Assembly: GCF_900476045.1 (NCBI RefSeq)
Contig: NZ_LS483440.1
Coordinates: 124,001 to 188,000, forward strand
Direction: 5' to 3'
Source: Gemella morbillorum
GTDB taxonomy: Bacteria > Bacillota > Bacilli > Staphylococcales > Gemellaceae
Length of the DNA: 64,000 nt
The notes below the pieces were generated by a model. The model saw only the letters and a list, made by a program, of their open reading frames with translations, did no database searches and was not told the DNA's origin. Both the position numbers and the translations under genes were made by a program. Positions 1-7,504 of this stretch are shown here, one piece after another. Every line of letters begins with the position of its first letter. Position 1 is the first letter of the stretch.

Positions 1-1388
1 TTATAATCATTTTTAGAATCTGGTTTTGAACCTTTATCTTTGTTAATATCCACAGGAAGAGAACCGTCAAGTTGCCAGTCGTTCCAACCTCCATCATAGA
101 AGTATGTATTAGCACGGCCAGTAAGTTGAGTCATAAACCATGGGATAGCGTTACGCCAACCTGTTCCACAGTAAAGAGCTATTTTATCTGTTTCAGCAAT
201 TCCCTGTCCTTTCCATAGGTTGTAGATTTCTTGAGGGTTACGCAAAGTACCGTCTGGATCCATATAGTCAGACATATCTCCTTTATTGTCACCAGCGAAA
301 CCGAAGATAGCCCCTTTAGGTTCACCAGCTTTTTCGATATAGTCATATCCACTAGTTTTACCTAAGTGTTCATCCCAAGCACGAATACTGACAAGTTTAA
401 TTCCTTCATTTTTTACTTTCTCAGCCATTTCTTTAGCACGAGAAATATTGTATTCTGGATGAGCTGGGATGTTTACACCGAAGTTAGAAGCTGCTTTTGG
501 TGTATTTGCTGTTGTTTCAGTTTTATAACCAGCTTCTTTCCAGTTTTTAAGGCTACCATTCATAATACGAACATCTTTTACTCCAGCCCATCTAAGTGCC
601 CAGTTAACACGGAAAGCTGCTGAAGCATCATCTGAATAAAGAATTATTGTTTTATCACTAGTAATTCCTTGTTTAAGAAGATTGGTTTTTATTTCATCGG
701 CAGAACGCAAGTTCCAAACTGGTCCATCTTCTATCCAATCTGTATTAAAGTGATATGCACCTTTAATATGTTCTTTATAGTTGATTGCTTTATCTCCTTC
801 TCCCCATGAAACTTCAAAGATTGAATAGTTATCTTTATTTGTATATGTTTCAGGAGTTTTGCCGTCTTGAATACTTTTTACCCATTCAGGCGAAACAAGA
901 TTTTGATATTCAGGATAAGTTACTAAATTATCTTTATTAGCATCATTATCAGCGAATTTTTTATAGTCTTCAAATTTGTAGACATCATAACCAAGTGTTG
1001 CTAGTTTATCAGAAACTTTTGCTATATTTTCCTTGTTTGTATCATAAACAACAATTTTTTTGTTTTTATCTAACCCTTTATCGCTAACAAATTTTGCTTC
1101 TTTATCTTTGTTAACTTTTCCTATAAATGAAGCGCTATATTGGATAGAATTTTTAAGATGGCCACCATTTTTAATACCATCTGTTTTGAAACCGTTATAT
1201 GCTTCATCGCTACGTGTATCAACGAATTGATACTCGCTGCTCCCTAAATTTTTTGTGAAATCATCTAAAGAAATAGTTTTAATTTCCTTTTTTTCACCTT
1301 GGCTTGTATTGGCATCTTTTGTAGAACACCCACTTAACACAAGACCGGAAGCAAGAAAAATCGCTCCTATTTTTTTAAAGTTTTTCAT
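1..1388 (-). CDS. Rhodanese-domain lipoprotein (thiosulfate sulfurtransferase-like), 3' end outside window
   Basis: The protein starts MKNFKKIGAIF and has a lipobox ending LSGC, so it should be an exported, lipid-anchored protein. About 462 codons are visible; the last complete codon is Tyr at 5-3, and no stop is reached before the window edge. Three rhodanese-like units can be read. The first two have degenerate active loops, whereas the third carries ALYCGTGWR, a CxxxxxR loop that can hold a persulfide. Function is therefore sulfur transfer outside the membrane, substrate unknown. The gene is divergent from prdC. The start is set by the signal peptide, but the Shine-Dalgarno lies unusually far upstream (see the hairpin entry). 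Confidence 0.85.
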   Translation of the reverse strand, partial: MKNFKKIGAIFLASGLVLSGCSTKDANTSQGEKKEIKTISLDDFTKNLGSSEYQFVDTRSDEAYNGFKTDGIKNGGHLKNSIQYSASFIGKVNKDKEAKFVSDKGLDKNKKIVVYDTNKENIAKVSDKLATLGYDVYKFEDYKKFADNDANKDNLVTYPEYQNLVSPEWVKSIQDGKTPETYTNKDNYSIFEVSWGEGDKAINYKEHIKGAYHFNTDWIEDGPVWNLRSADEIKTNLLKQGITSDKTIILYSDDASAAFRVNWALRWAGVKDVRIMNGSLKNWKEAGYKTETTANTPKAASNFGVNIPAHPEYNISRAKEMAEKVKNEGIKLVSIRAWDEHLGKTSGYDYIEKAGEPKGAIFGFAGDNKGDMSDYMDPDGTLRNPQEIYNLWKGQGIAETDKIALYCGTGWRNAIPWFMTQLTGRANTYFYDGGWNDWQLDGSLPVDINKDKGSKPDSKNDY

Positions 1389-1398
1389 TATAATATAT

Positions 1399-1423
1399 GC
1401 GACAACCTGCCGCTTTCCTCCTT
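1399..1423 (-). promoter_or_regulatory. Distant Shine-Dalgarno with hairpin before the rhodanese start
   Basis: On the minus strand AAGGAGGA (1423-1416) is about 28 nt from the ATG at 1388. The gap holds GCGGCA-GGT-TGTCGC (1413-1399), a 6-bp hairpin with a GGT loop and one G-U pair. Folding it would bring the Shine-Dalgarno to roughly 13 nt from the start. No better in-frame start or second ribosome binding site is visible. Confidence 0.5.
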
Positions 1424-1718
1424 TGTTTTGTCCAATTAATATTATAAATCGTTTTATTAAAAATGTAAATATTCAAGACAAGTATAACACAGGAATACTG
1501 TTGTTATGTTATAACATTGAATATAATGTATAAAACAGTTGCTATAGCTGATAAAGCGTTTAAGTGATAATATATTTCAATTAAAATACTATTTTTTAAA
1601 TAACAAAATAATATTATTCGCGGAGTTAAAGCATTGAATTTATAATATTGGTGTTATTTTTTATCGCTTAGAAGAACAGAGTAGAGAAAAGAAAAATATA
1701 TTTTTTTTAAAAAAACCT

Positions 1719-1747
1719 TTGCAAAAAAAGTGAAACTGTTATACAAT
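1719..1747 (+). promoter_or_regulatory. Sigma-A-type promoter of the prd operon
   Basis: TTGCAA (1719-1724) and TACAAT (1742-1747) are separated by 17 bp, giving a predicted start near 1754. An inverted repeat AGTAG-N10-CTACT (1754-1773) lies at the predicted transcript start and could be an operator or 5' hairpin. The ribosome binding site AAAGGAGG (1795-1802) follows. The rest of 1424-1718 is an AT-rich divergent spacer with no gene seen. Confidence 0.55.
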
Positions 1748-1810
1748 AAATGTAGTAGAAGTTTTGAACTACTGCTTGTAAAGAATTTTTGAAGAAAGGA
1801 GGAAAAAAGA

Positions 1811-3130
1811 ATGATAGAGTTTGATGTTGAAAAAATACACATTCCGTTAAAACAACACGTAGGTGGTCCATGTCAAGCAATAGTTAATGTGGGTGACCAT
1901 GTTAAACGTGGGCAACTTGTTGCTGTACCAGCTGGATTAGGGGCTAATATTCACGCAAGTTTGTCAGGAGTTGTTGAAGAAATAACTGAAATGGATATAG
2001 TTGTGAAACTAGATAAAGAACAAACTGATGATTATGTGAGATTAGAAAAAACAGATGATTATCTGCAAAAAATTAAAGATGCTGGTATCGTAGGTGTTGG
2101 TGGAGCAGGATTCCCTACTGGAATCAAGTTTTCTACACAAATTCCTGGTGGATATCTTATAGCTAACGCAGCTGAGTGTGAACCAATTTTAGGACATAAT
2201 GTTAAATTTATGGAAGAACAACCAGAAGTGCTTGTTCGTGGTATGAAATACATTATGGAACTAACAGGTGCTAAAGAAGGATATATTGCTATTAAAACAA
2301 AATATCGTAAAGCACTATTAGCATTAGGTAAAGCATGTAAAAATGAGCCTAATATCAGTATTAAGATTTTACCTAATATGTACCCAGCAGGGGACGAACG
2401 TGTTATCGTACGTGAAACATTAGGTGTGATTCTACAACCAGGTCAGTTGCCGTTAGAGGCTAATGCAATTATCTCAAACGTTGAAACTATTAAACATGTA
2501 GTAAATGCGATTGAAGATGATAAACCTCTTATAGACAAAGATTTAACAGTTGGTGGGCGTGTTCAAAATCCAAGTATTTTCTTAGATGTACCAATTGGAT
2601 TACCAATTAGTGTGTTTATAGAAAGAGCTGGAGGCTACATTAATCCGCATGGGGAAATAGTTCGAGGTGGACCATTTACAGGACGTCCAGCCCAAGAAGA
2701 TGAACCTATTAACAAAACAACTGGTGGGTTACTAGTTGCTATGCCATATCCACAAGAAAAAGAAAAAGTAGGGATACTTATTTGTGAGTGTGGAGCTCAG
2801 GAAGAGCGCCTTCGTCAAATTGCCGATGGTATGGGAGCAGAAGTAGTTTCTGTTCAAATGTGTAAACGTATGAAACCAGATAAAAATGGAAGATTACGTT
2901 GTGAATTACCAGGTATTTGCCCAGGGCAAGCGGAAAAAGTATTAAAAATGAAAAAAGATGGTGCGAAAGCAGTCATTGCTGGTACTTGTCAAGATTGAAC
3001 TAACACCGTGACAGGTGTAGCTCCTAGGTTAGGAGTAAAAGTTTATCATAGTACCGACCATGTACTTCGTGCCACTGACCATCATTTATATAGAAGCTAT
3101 AAGAGCTTAGAATTACACAATAATAATTAA
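1811..3130 (+). CDS. prdC: PrdC, selenocysteine-containing electron-transfer protein of proline reductase (in-frame UGA at 2996-2998)
   Basis: RnfC-like protein that in clostridia feeds electrons to D-proline reductase. The N-terminal part has the RnfC-type glycine-rich segment VGVGGAGFPTG and AAECEP; the C-terminal part is cysteine-rich (ICECG, QMCKRM, PGICPGQ). The frame meets TGA at codon 396 directly after GTCQD, but the same frame continues for 43 codons (TNTVTGVAPRLGVKVYHSTD...) to TAA at 3128-3130. Total length is 439 residues, close to my memory of clostridial PrdC. Reading UGA as selenocysteine creates a CxxU redox motif (C393, U396). Two hairpins follow the UGA. An AAAGGAGG site sits 8 nt before the ATG. 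This is the first gene of the prd operon. Confidence 0.9.
3003..3035 (+). promoter_or_regulatory. SECIS-like hairpins after the prdC UGA
   Basis: Two hairpins stand just downstream of the UGA at 2996. ACACC-GTGACA-GGTGT spans 3003-3018, and CTCCTA-GGT-TAGGAG spans 3021-3035. Bacterial SECIS elements lie within the coding sequence shortly after the UGA and bind SelB. The second hairpin is the stronger; which one acts cannot be decided by eye. Confidence 0.55.
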
Positions 3131-3151
3131 TTTAGTTGGAGGTTAGAAGTA

Positions 3152-5089
3152 ATGTCAATTACAGCAGAAACAGCGAAAGAACATTTAAACGACAAGGCGG
3201 TATTTTGTTGCAGAGCTGAGGAAGGGATCGTAATTGGTCCAGATAACTTAGAAGATCCAGGACTATTTGATGATTTAGTAGATTCAGGTCTATTATCTTT
3301 CCCAGATGATGCATTAACAATCGGACAAGTATTAGGTGCAAAATTATTAAAAACAACAGATGCTCTAATACCAATTACACCAAGCATTATTGATGCAGTA
3401 CAAGGTGGAGAAGAAAAAGCAGAAGAAGCAGTAGAAGAAGTTGTAGAAGCAGCGCCAGTTGCAACAGCTCCTGTGGCAGAAGTTGCACCAGTTGCAGCTC
3501 CAGTAGCACAAGCTTCAGCACCAGCAGGTGTATTCAAACTTCAAATCGGAAAAGGGGAAAATATCAATTTAGAAATTCCTCTATCAGCATTTGCTGGTGG
3601 GCAAGCAACATCAGCAGCACCAGCTGCAGCACCAGCAGTAGAAGCTAAAGCAGTAGAAGTTAAAGCTGATGCACCAGTAGCAGCAGCAAAAGAAGAAAAA
3701 GTAGAAGGTGAATCAAAGTTCATCCGTTCTCTACACACTAAACATTACAAAATTGATGAAGTAGTATTTGGAGAAAAAACTGAAATTAAAGGAACTACTT
3801 TAGTATTAAGAACTCCAGAAGATTTATGTAAAGAAGCTGCAGAGTCAGAAGTATTAGTAGAAGATGTTAAATTAGAAATCATCACTCCTGATAAATATGA
3901 CACTTACAGTGAAACAATCATGGACGTTCAACCTATCTGTGTTAAAGAAGAAGGTGAAATTGGACATGGTATCACTCGTGAACTTAAAGGTGTAGTAATG
4001 GTTCTTACAGGGACTGATGCTAACGGAGTTCAAATTGGGGAATTCGGATCTTCTGAAGGTGAATTAGAACGTAACATTATGTGGGGACGTCCAGGTGCTC
4101 CAGATAAAGGTGAAATCTTCATTAAAGGTCAAGTAACAATTAAAGCAGGAGCTAACATGGAACGTCCAGGACCATTAGCAGCGCACAAAGCTTTCGACCA
4201 CATTACTGAAGAAATCCGTAAAGCTCTTAAAGAAGTAGAAGATGAAAGCCTAGTAGTAGGAAACATCAATATTGAACAATATCGTCACCCAGGAAACAAA
4301 AAAGTATTAATCGTTAAAGAAATCATGGGACAAGGTGCAATGCACGATAACTTAATCTTACCAGTTGAACCAGTAGGAACACTTGGTGCTAAACCAAACG
4401 TTGACCTTGGTAACTTACCAGTTATGCTTGCTCCAACAGAAGTATTAGACGGTGGTATCCACGCATTAACATGTATCGGACCAGCTTCTAAAGAAACTTC
4501 TCGTCACTACTACCGTGAACCATTAGTACTTGAAGCTATGGCTGACGAAGAAATCGACTTAGTAGGGGTATTACTAGTTGGATCACCTCAAGCTAACTCA
4601 GAAAAATTCTATGTATCTAAACGTGTTGGTATGACTATCGAAGCTATGGATATCGATGGTGCTATCGTTACAACTGAAGGATTTGGTAACAACCACATCG
4701 ACTTTGCTTCACACATCGAAGAAATCGGTAAACGTGGAGTATCAGTAGTTGGTATGACTTACTCTGCAGTACAAGGTGCTCTTGTTGTAGGTAACGAATA
4801 CATGTCAGCTATGGTTGATAACAACAAATCTAAACAAGGTATCGAAAACGAAATTCTTTCAAACAATACATTATGTAAAGAAGATGCTATCCGTGCTTTA
4901 GCAATGCTTAAAACACAAATGGGTGGCGGAACAATCAAAAAAGCTGAAAGAAAATGGAATCCAAACGTTAAATTAAACAACGTAGAAATTATCGAAAAAA
5001 CTACAGGCGAAAAATTAGAATTAGTTGATAACGAACAAGTGTTACCAAAATCTAAAAAACGTCAAGAAATTTACGAAAAAGAAGACTAA
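3152..5089 (+). CDS. prdA: PrdA, D-proline reductase pyruvoyl-dependent proprotein
   Basis: This is the 645-residue precursor of the two larger reductase subunits. Known biology: autocleavage before a cysteine turns that residue into a pyruvoyl group that binds D-proline. The expected site is ALTCIGPASKETS, with Thr440-Cys441 (Cys codon 4472-4474). Cleavage would yield a 440-residue chain and a 205-residue pyruvoyl chain, agreeing with the roughly 45 and 23 kDa subunits known from Clostridium sticklandii. Residues about 85-190 form a low-complexity Ala/Val/Glu linker, and CC lies near the N-terminus (VFCCRAEEG). GGAGG precedes the ATG, 21 bp after prdC. PrdD and PrdE further on are paralogous to its two halves. 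Confidence 0.93.
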   Translation: MSITAETAKEHLNDKAVFCCRAEEGIVIGPDNLEDPGLFDDLVDSGLLSFPDDALTIGQVLGAKLLKTTDALIPITPSIIDAVQGGEEKAEEAVEEVVEAAPVATAPVAEVAPVAAPVAQASAPAGVFKLQIGKGENINLEIPLSAFAGGQATSAAPAAAPAVEAKAVEVKADAPVAAAKEEKVEGESKFIRSLHTKHYKIDEVVFGEKTEIKGTTLVLRTPEDLCKEAAESEVLVEDVKLEIITPDKYDTYSETIMDVQPICVKEEGEIGHGITRELKGVVMVLTGTDANGVQIGEFGSSEGELERNIMWGRPGAPDKGEIFIKGQVTIKAGANMERPGPLAAHKAFDHITEEIRKALKEVEDESLVVGNINIEQYRHPGNKKVLIVKEIMGQGAMHDNLILPVEPVGTLGAKPNVDLGNLPVMLAPTEVLDGGIHALTCIGPASKETSRHYYREPLVLEAMADEEIDLVGVLLVGSPQANSEKFYVSKRVGMTIEAMDIDGAIVTTEGFGNNHIDFASHIEEIGKRGVSVVGMTYSAVQGALVVGNEYMSAMVDNNKSKQGIENEILSNNTLCKEDAIRALAMLKTQMGGGTIKKAERKWNPNVKLNNVEIIEKTTGEKLELVDNEQVLPKSKKRQEIYEKED

Positions 5090-5114
5090 AATTTAAAAGT
5101 ATAGGAAGTAAGTT

Positions 5115-5408
5115 ATGATTGAAAAATTAAAATATGCATCTACAGAAAGAGTGTTCGAAGGGGTTATAGTCGATCATAACGACGCCAGCGTTACGATAGA
5201 TATTAAAGGACGCCTAGGGCAATTTAAAATTCCTATGAGAATGCTAATCTCGGAATACCCAGTAAAAATCGGACAAGAAGTTGCCTTTTTACTAAGTTAT
5301 CCAGAAGTATTAAATGAAGAACCTGACGAACATTATGTAAATGCAATACTTAATACTAAAAAGTTAGAACAAGAAGTACAAAATAGAAAACACAACGAAG
5401 AAAAATAG
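5115..5408 (+). CDS. Small conserved protein between prdA and prdB
   Basis: A 97-residue soluble protein without signal or membrane segment. It is beta-rich at the start (FEGVIVDHNDASVTIDIKG) and ends in a charged helix. A small gene at this position is also found in clostridial prd clusters, to my recollection; its biochemical role is unknown to me. AGGAAG lies before the ATG, 25 bp after prdA and 18 bp before prdB, so it is cotranscribed and presumably serves assembly or maturation of the reductase (inference). Confidence 0.75.
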   Translation: MIEKLKYASTERVFEGVIVDHNDASVTIDIKGRLGQFKIPMRMLISEYPVKIGQEVAFLLSYPEVLNEEPDEHYVNAILNTKKLEQEVQNRKHNEEK

Positions 5409-5426
5409 TAGGAAGGAGAAATTAGA

Positions 5427-6152
5427 ATGTCATTAACGATATTTGAAGGTCTACAATCAGAGATTTTTGTACCTATTACACCGAAACCAGTTTGGGCTCC
5501 AGTAACTAAAGAATTAAAAGATATGAAAGTAGCATTAGCTACAGCTGCAGGGGTTCACTTAAAAACAGATAAAAGATTTAACTTAGCAGGGGATACTACA
5601 TTCCGTGAAATCCCGGATACTGCTCACAGTTCAGATCTTATGGTATCTCACGGTGGATATGACAACGCTGACGCTAACAAAGATATCAACTGCATGTTCC
5701 CAATCGACAGATTACACGAACTTGCTAAAAAAGGTTTCATTAAAAGCGTAGCAGAATTCCACTACGGATTCATGGGTGGTGGTGGAGACCAAGAGGCTTT
5801 CACAAACTCTACAGGTCCAGAAATCGCTAAAAAACTAAAAGCAGAAAATGTTGATGCAGTTATTTTAACTGCTGGTTGAGGTACTTGCCATAGAACTGCC
5901 GTGATCGTGCAGAGAGCAATTGAGGAAGCAGGTATTCCAACAATCTTAATAGCAGCACTACCTCCAGTAGTGCGTCAAAACGGTACTCCAAGAGCCGTTG
6001 CTCCACTTGTACCAATGGGAGCAAACGCAGGAGAACCAGGAAACGTTGAGCAACAAACACAAATCTTAGAAGCAACATTAGAGCAACTAATTAAAATACC
6101 AAGTTCAGGTAAAATAGTTCCTCTTCCATTTGAGTACATCGCTCACGTGTAG
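5427..6152 (+). CDS. prdB: PrdB, selenocysteine subunit of D-proline reductase (in-frame UGA at 5877-5879)
   Basis: The catalytic selenoprotein that, with the PrdA pyruvoyl group, cleaves the proline ring to 5-aminovalerate. An ordinary ORF ends at TGA after 150 codons, but the same frame continues with GTCHRTAVIVQRAIEEAG and conserved proline-rich sequence (LPPVVRQNGTPRAVAP) to TAG at 6150-6152, giving 241 residues. Sec151 and Cys154 form a UxxC redox motif matching known PrdB. A stem-loop with SECIS geometry follows the UGA. AAGGAG sits before the ATG. No selA, selB, selD or tRNA-Sec gene is in this window, so the decoding genes must lie elsewhere. Confidence 0.93.
5885..5919 (+). promoter_or_regulatory. 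SECIS-like stem-loop after the prdB UGA
   Basis: Lower stem TTGC (5885-5888) with GCAA (5916-5919); upper stem CTGC (5896-5899) with GCAG (5909-5912). The apical part CGTGATCG can close two more pairs around a TGAT loop and leaves an unpaired T at 5908. The apical stem starts 19 nt after the UGA, inside the distance range of bacterial SECIS elements. Confidence 0.65.
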
Positions 6153-6161
6153 GAGAATTCC

Positions 6162-6191
6162 GAAGAGGGATGGAAATCCCTCTTCTTTTTT
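6162..6191 (+). terminator. Terminator between prdB and prdD
   Basis: Perfect 10-bp stem GAAGAGGGAT / ATCCCTCTTC with a GGAA loop and a run of Ts. It lies inside the operon, so it probably lowers expression of the downstream genes rather than ending the unit completely. Confidence 0.8.
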
Positions 6192-6200
6192 AAAAGAATA

Positions 6201-6218
6201 TCTGTACTAGTGTACAGA
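6201..6218. promoter_or_regulatory. Inverted repeat upstream of prdD
   Basis: TCTGTAC-TAGT-GTACAGA is a perfect 7-bp inverted repeat, followed by CTGT-N6-ACAG at about 6226-6239. It could be an operator for an internal promoter after the terminator. No convincing -35/-10 pair was found, and the binding protein is unknown. Confidence 0.35.
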
Positions 6219-6266
6219 AGAGGTACTGTTACATTACAGATGAATAAATAAAAAGGGATGATAATT

Positions 6267-7004
6267 ATGTCAAGTGAGAAATTACAAATAAAAGCATTCC
6301 ATATAAAAGATGTTGCTTTAGGAAAAAAAGTAAAAATTGAGAATAATGAGTTAATTATTCCAACAGAAATAGAATATGATAAAGATATTTTTGAGAGTGT
6401 AGAGGTGAAAATAATACGCCCTCGTGAACATAATTTTTATGTTAATACTATAATGGACGTTGTACCAATTTCGACAAAGGTTATAGGACGTTTAGGAGAA
6501 GGGATTACACATACTCTGACAGGTGTTTATATGATTCTTACAGGAGCAAACACAGAAGGGAAACAAATGCATGAATTTGGTTCTTCAGAGGGTATCCTAC
6601 AAGAACAGTTAGTTTTAAACAAGGCTGGTTCACCAGCTGCTGATGATTATTTAATCCATATTGATGTTATTATAAAACCAGAAGCTGAGTTTAATCGTGA
6701 ACTAGCATTCTCAATTTTCGAGCTATCAGATGTTTATTTACAAAATATCAGAGAAGTTATGAAAGTTTTGAGTGGTCGTGATGCAGATGAAGTACATGAA
6801 TTTTATAATAAACAAAATCCAGGAAAACCAAAAGTAGCTTTAGTGAAAGAGGTAGCTGGACAAGGCATGATGTATGATAATCAACTGTTCCCTATTGAAC
6901 CTAGTGGAATAGATAAAGGTATTTCTATTATAGATATGAATAATATGCCCGTCTTATTAACACCAAACGAATATCGTGATGGTGCGATAAGAGCAATGGT
7001 ATAG
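6267..7004 (+). CDS. prdD: PrdD, paralogue of the N-terminal half of PrdA
   Basis: 245 residues resembling the PrdA segment before its cleavage site: IMDVVPIST, GEGITHTLTGVYMILTGA, HEFGSSEG and VALVKEVAGQGMMYDN all have PrdA counterparts. It ends in DGAIRAMV exactly where PrdA has its Thr-Cys cleavage pair, so it lacks a pyruvoyl precursor. An ATG at 6258 exists, but the AAAAGGG Shine-Dalgarno directly abuts it; the ATG at 6267 has proper spacing. The role is unsettled in the literature as I know it; partner of PrdE is likely. Confidence 0.85.
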   Translation: MSSEKLQIKAFHIKDVALGKKVKIENNELIIPTEIEYDKDIFESVEVKIIRPREHNFYVNTIMDVVPISTKVIGRLGEGITHTLTGVYMILTGANTEGKQMHEFGSSEGILQEQLVLNKAGSPAADDYLIHIDVIIKPEAEFNRELAFSIFELSDVYLQNIREVMKVLSGRDADEVHEFYNKQNPGKPKVALVKEVAGQGMMYDNQLFPIEPSGIDKGISIIDMNNMPVLLTPNEYRDGAIRAMV

Positions 7005-7018
7005 GAAGGGGTGTTATT

Positions 7019-7486
7019 ATGGGTATAGGACCATCTACAAAAGAAACTAGTTTGCATCATTTTAGAGATCCATTATTAGATACTTTGGCAGAAGATCCGG
7101 ATATCGATTTCCAAGGGGTTATAGTTGTGGGAACTCCCCAAGACAACAGACTAAAACATTTAGTTGGTTGGAGAACAGCTACTTGGTTAGAAGCGATGAG
7201 AACGGATGGAGCTATAATCTCAGCAGATGGTTGGGGTAATAGTGATGTTGACTACGCTAATACTATGTTTGAAATAGGAGAGCGCGGTATTACAATAGTT
7301 GGTTTGAAATTTATGGGTAAACATAAATTTGTCGTAGAAAATGAATATACAAAATTTGTTTTAGACTTTAATAAATCAGAAGAAGGCGTAGAAACAGAAA
7401 TAGTTTGCCAAAACAATATTGATTATACTGATGCAAGAAAAGCCTTAGCATTGTTAAAATTAAAAATGAGACAAGATAACAAATAA
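7019..7486 (+). CDS. prdE: PrdE, paralogue of the C-terminal half of PrdA
   Basis: 155 residues starting MGIGPSTKETSLHH, which aligns with PrdA just after its pyruvoyl cysteine (CIGPASKETSRHY); here the initiating Met takes the place of that Cys. Also shared are GVIVVGTPQ, DGAIISADGWGNSDVDY and KFVVENEYT. It begins 14 bp after the PrdD stop with its own GGAAGGGG site. Without the cysteine it cannot form a pyruvoyl group, so a structural or regulatory role with PrdD is inferred. Confidence 0.85.
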   Translation: MGIGPSTKETSLHHFRDPLLDTLAEDPDIDFQGVIVVGTPQDNRLKHLVGWRTATWLEAMRTDGAIISADGWGNSDVDYANTMFEIGERGITIVGLKFMGKHKFVVENEYTKFVLDFNKSEEGVETEIVCQNNIDYTDARKALALLKLKMRQDNK

Positions 7487-7504
7487 TTTAAGGAGTGAAT
7501 AATT

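Noticed and set aside
366-623. Plus-strand 85-codon ORF
   Set aside because: Lies antisense to the rhodanese lipoprotein, hydrophobic nonsense composition and no ribosome binding site.
3127-3537. Minus-strand 136-codon Ala/Thr/Ser-rich ORF
   Set aside because: Mirror of the Ala-rich linker of prdA; no Shine-Dalgarno and no domain.
7002-7018. Possible third recoded stop joining prdD and prdE
   Set aside because: The stop is TAG rather than TGA, the downstream gene has its own Shine-Dalgarno and ATG, and it lies in a different frame context; separate PrdD and PrdE are known.
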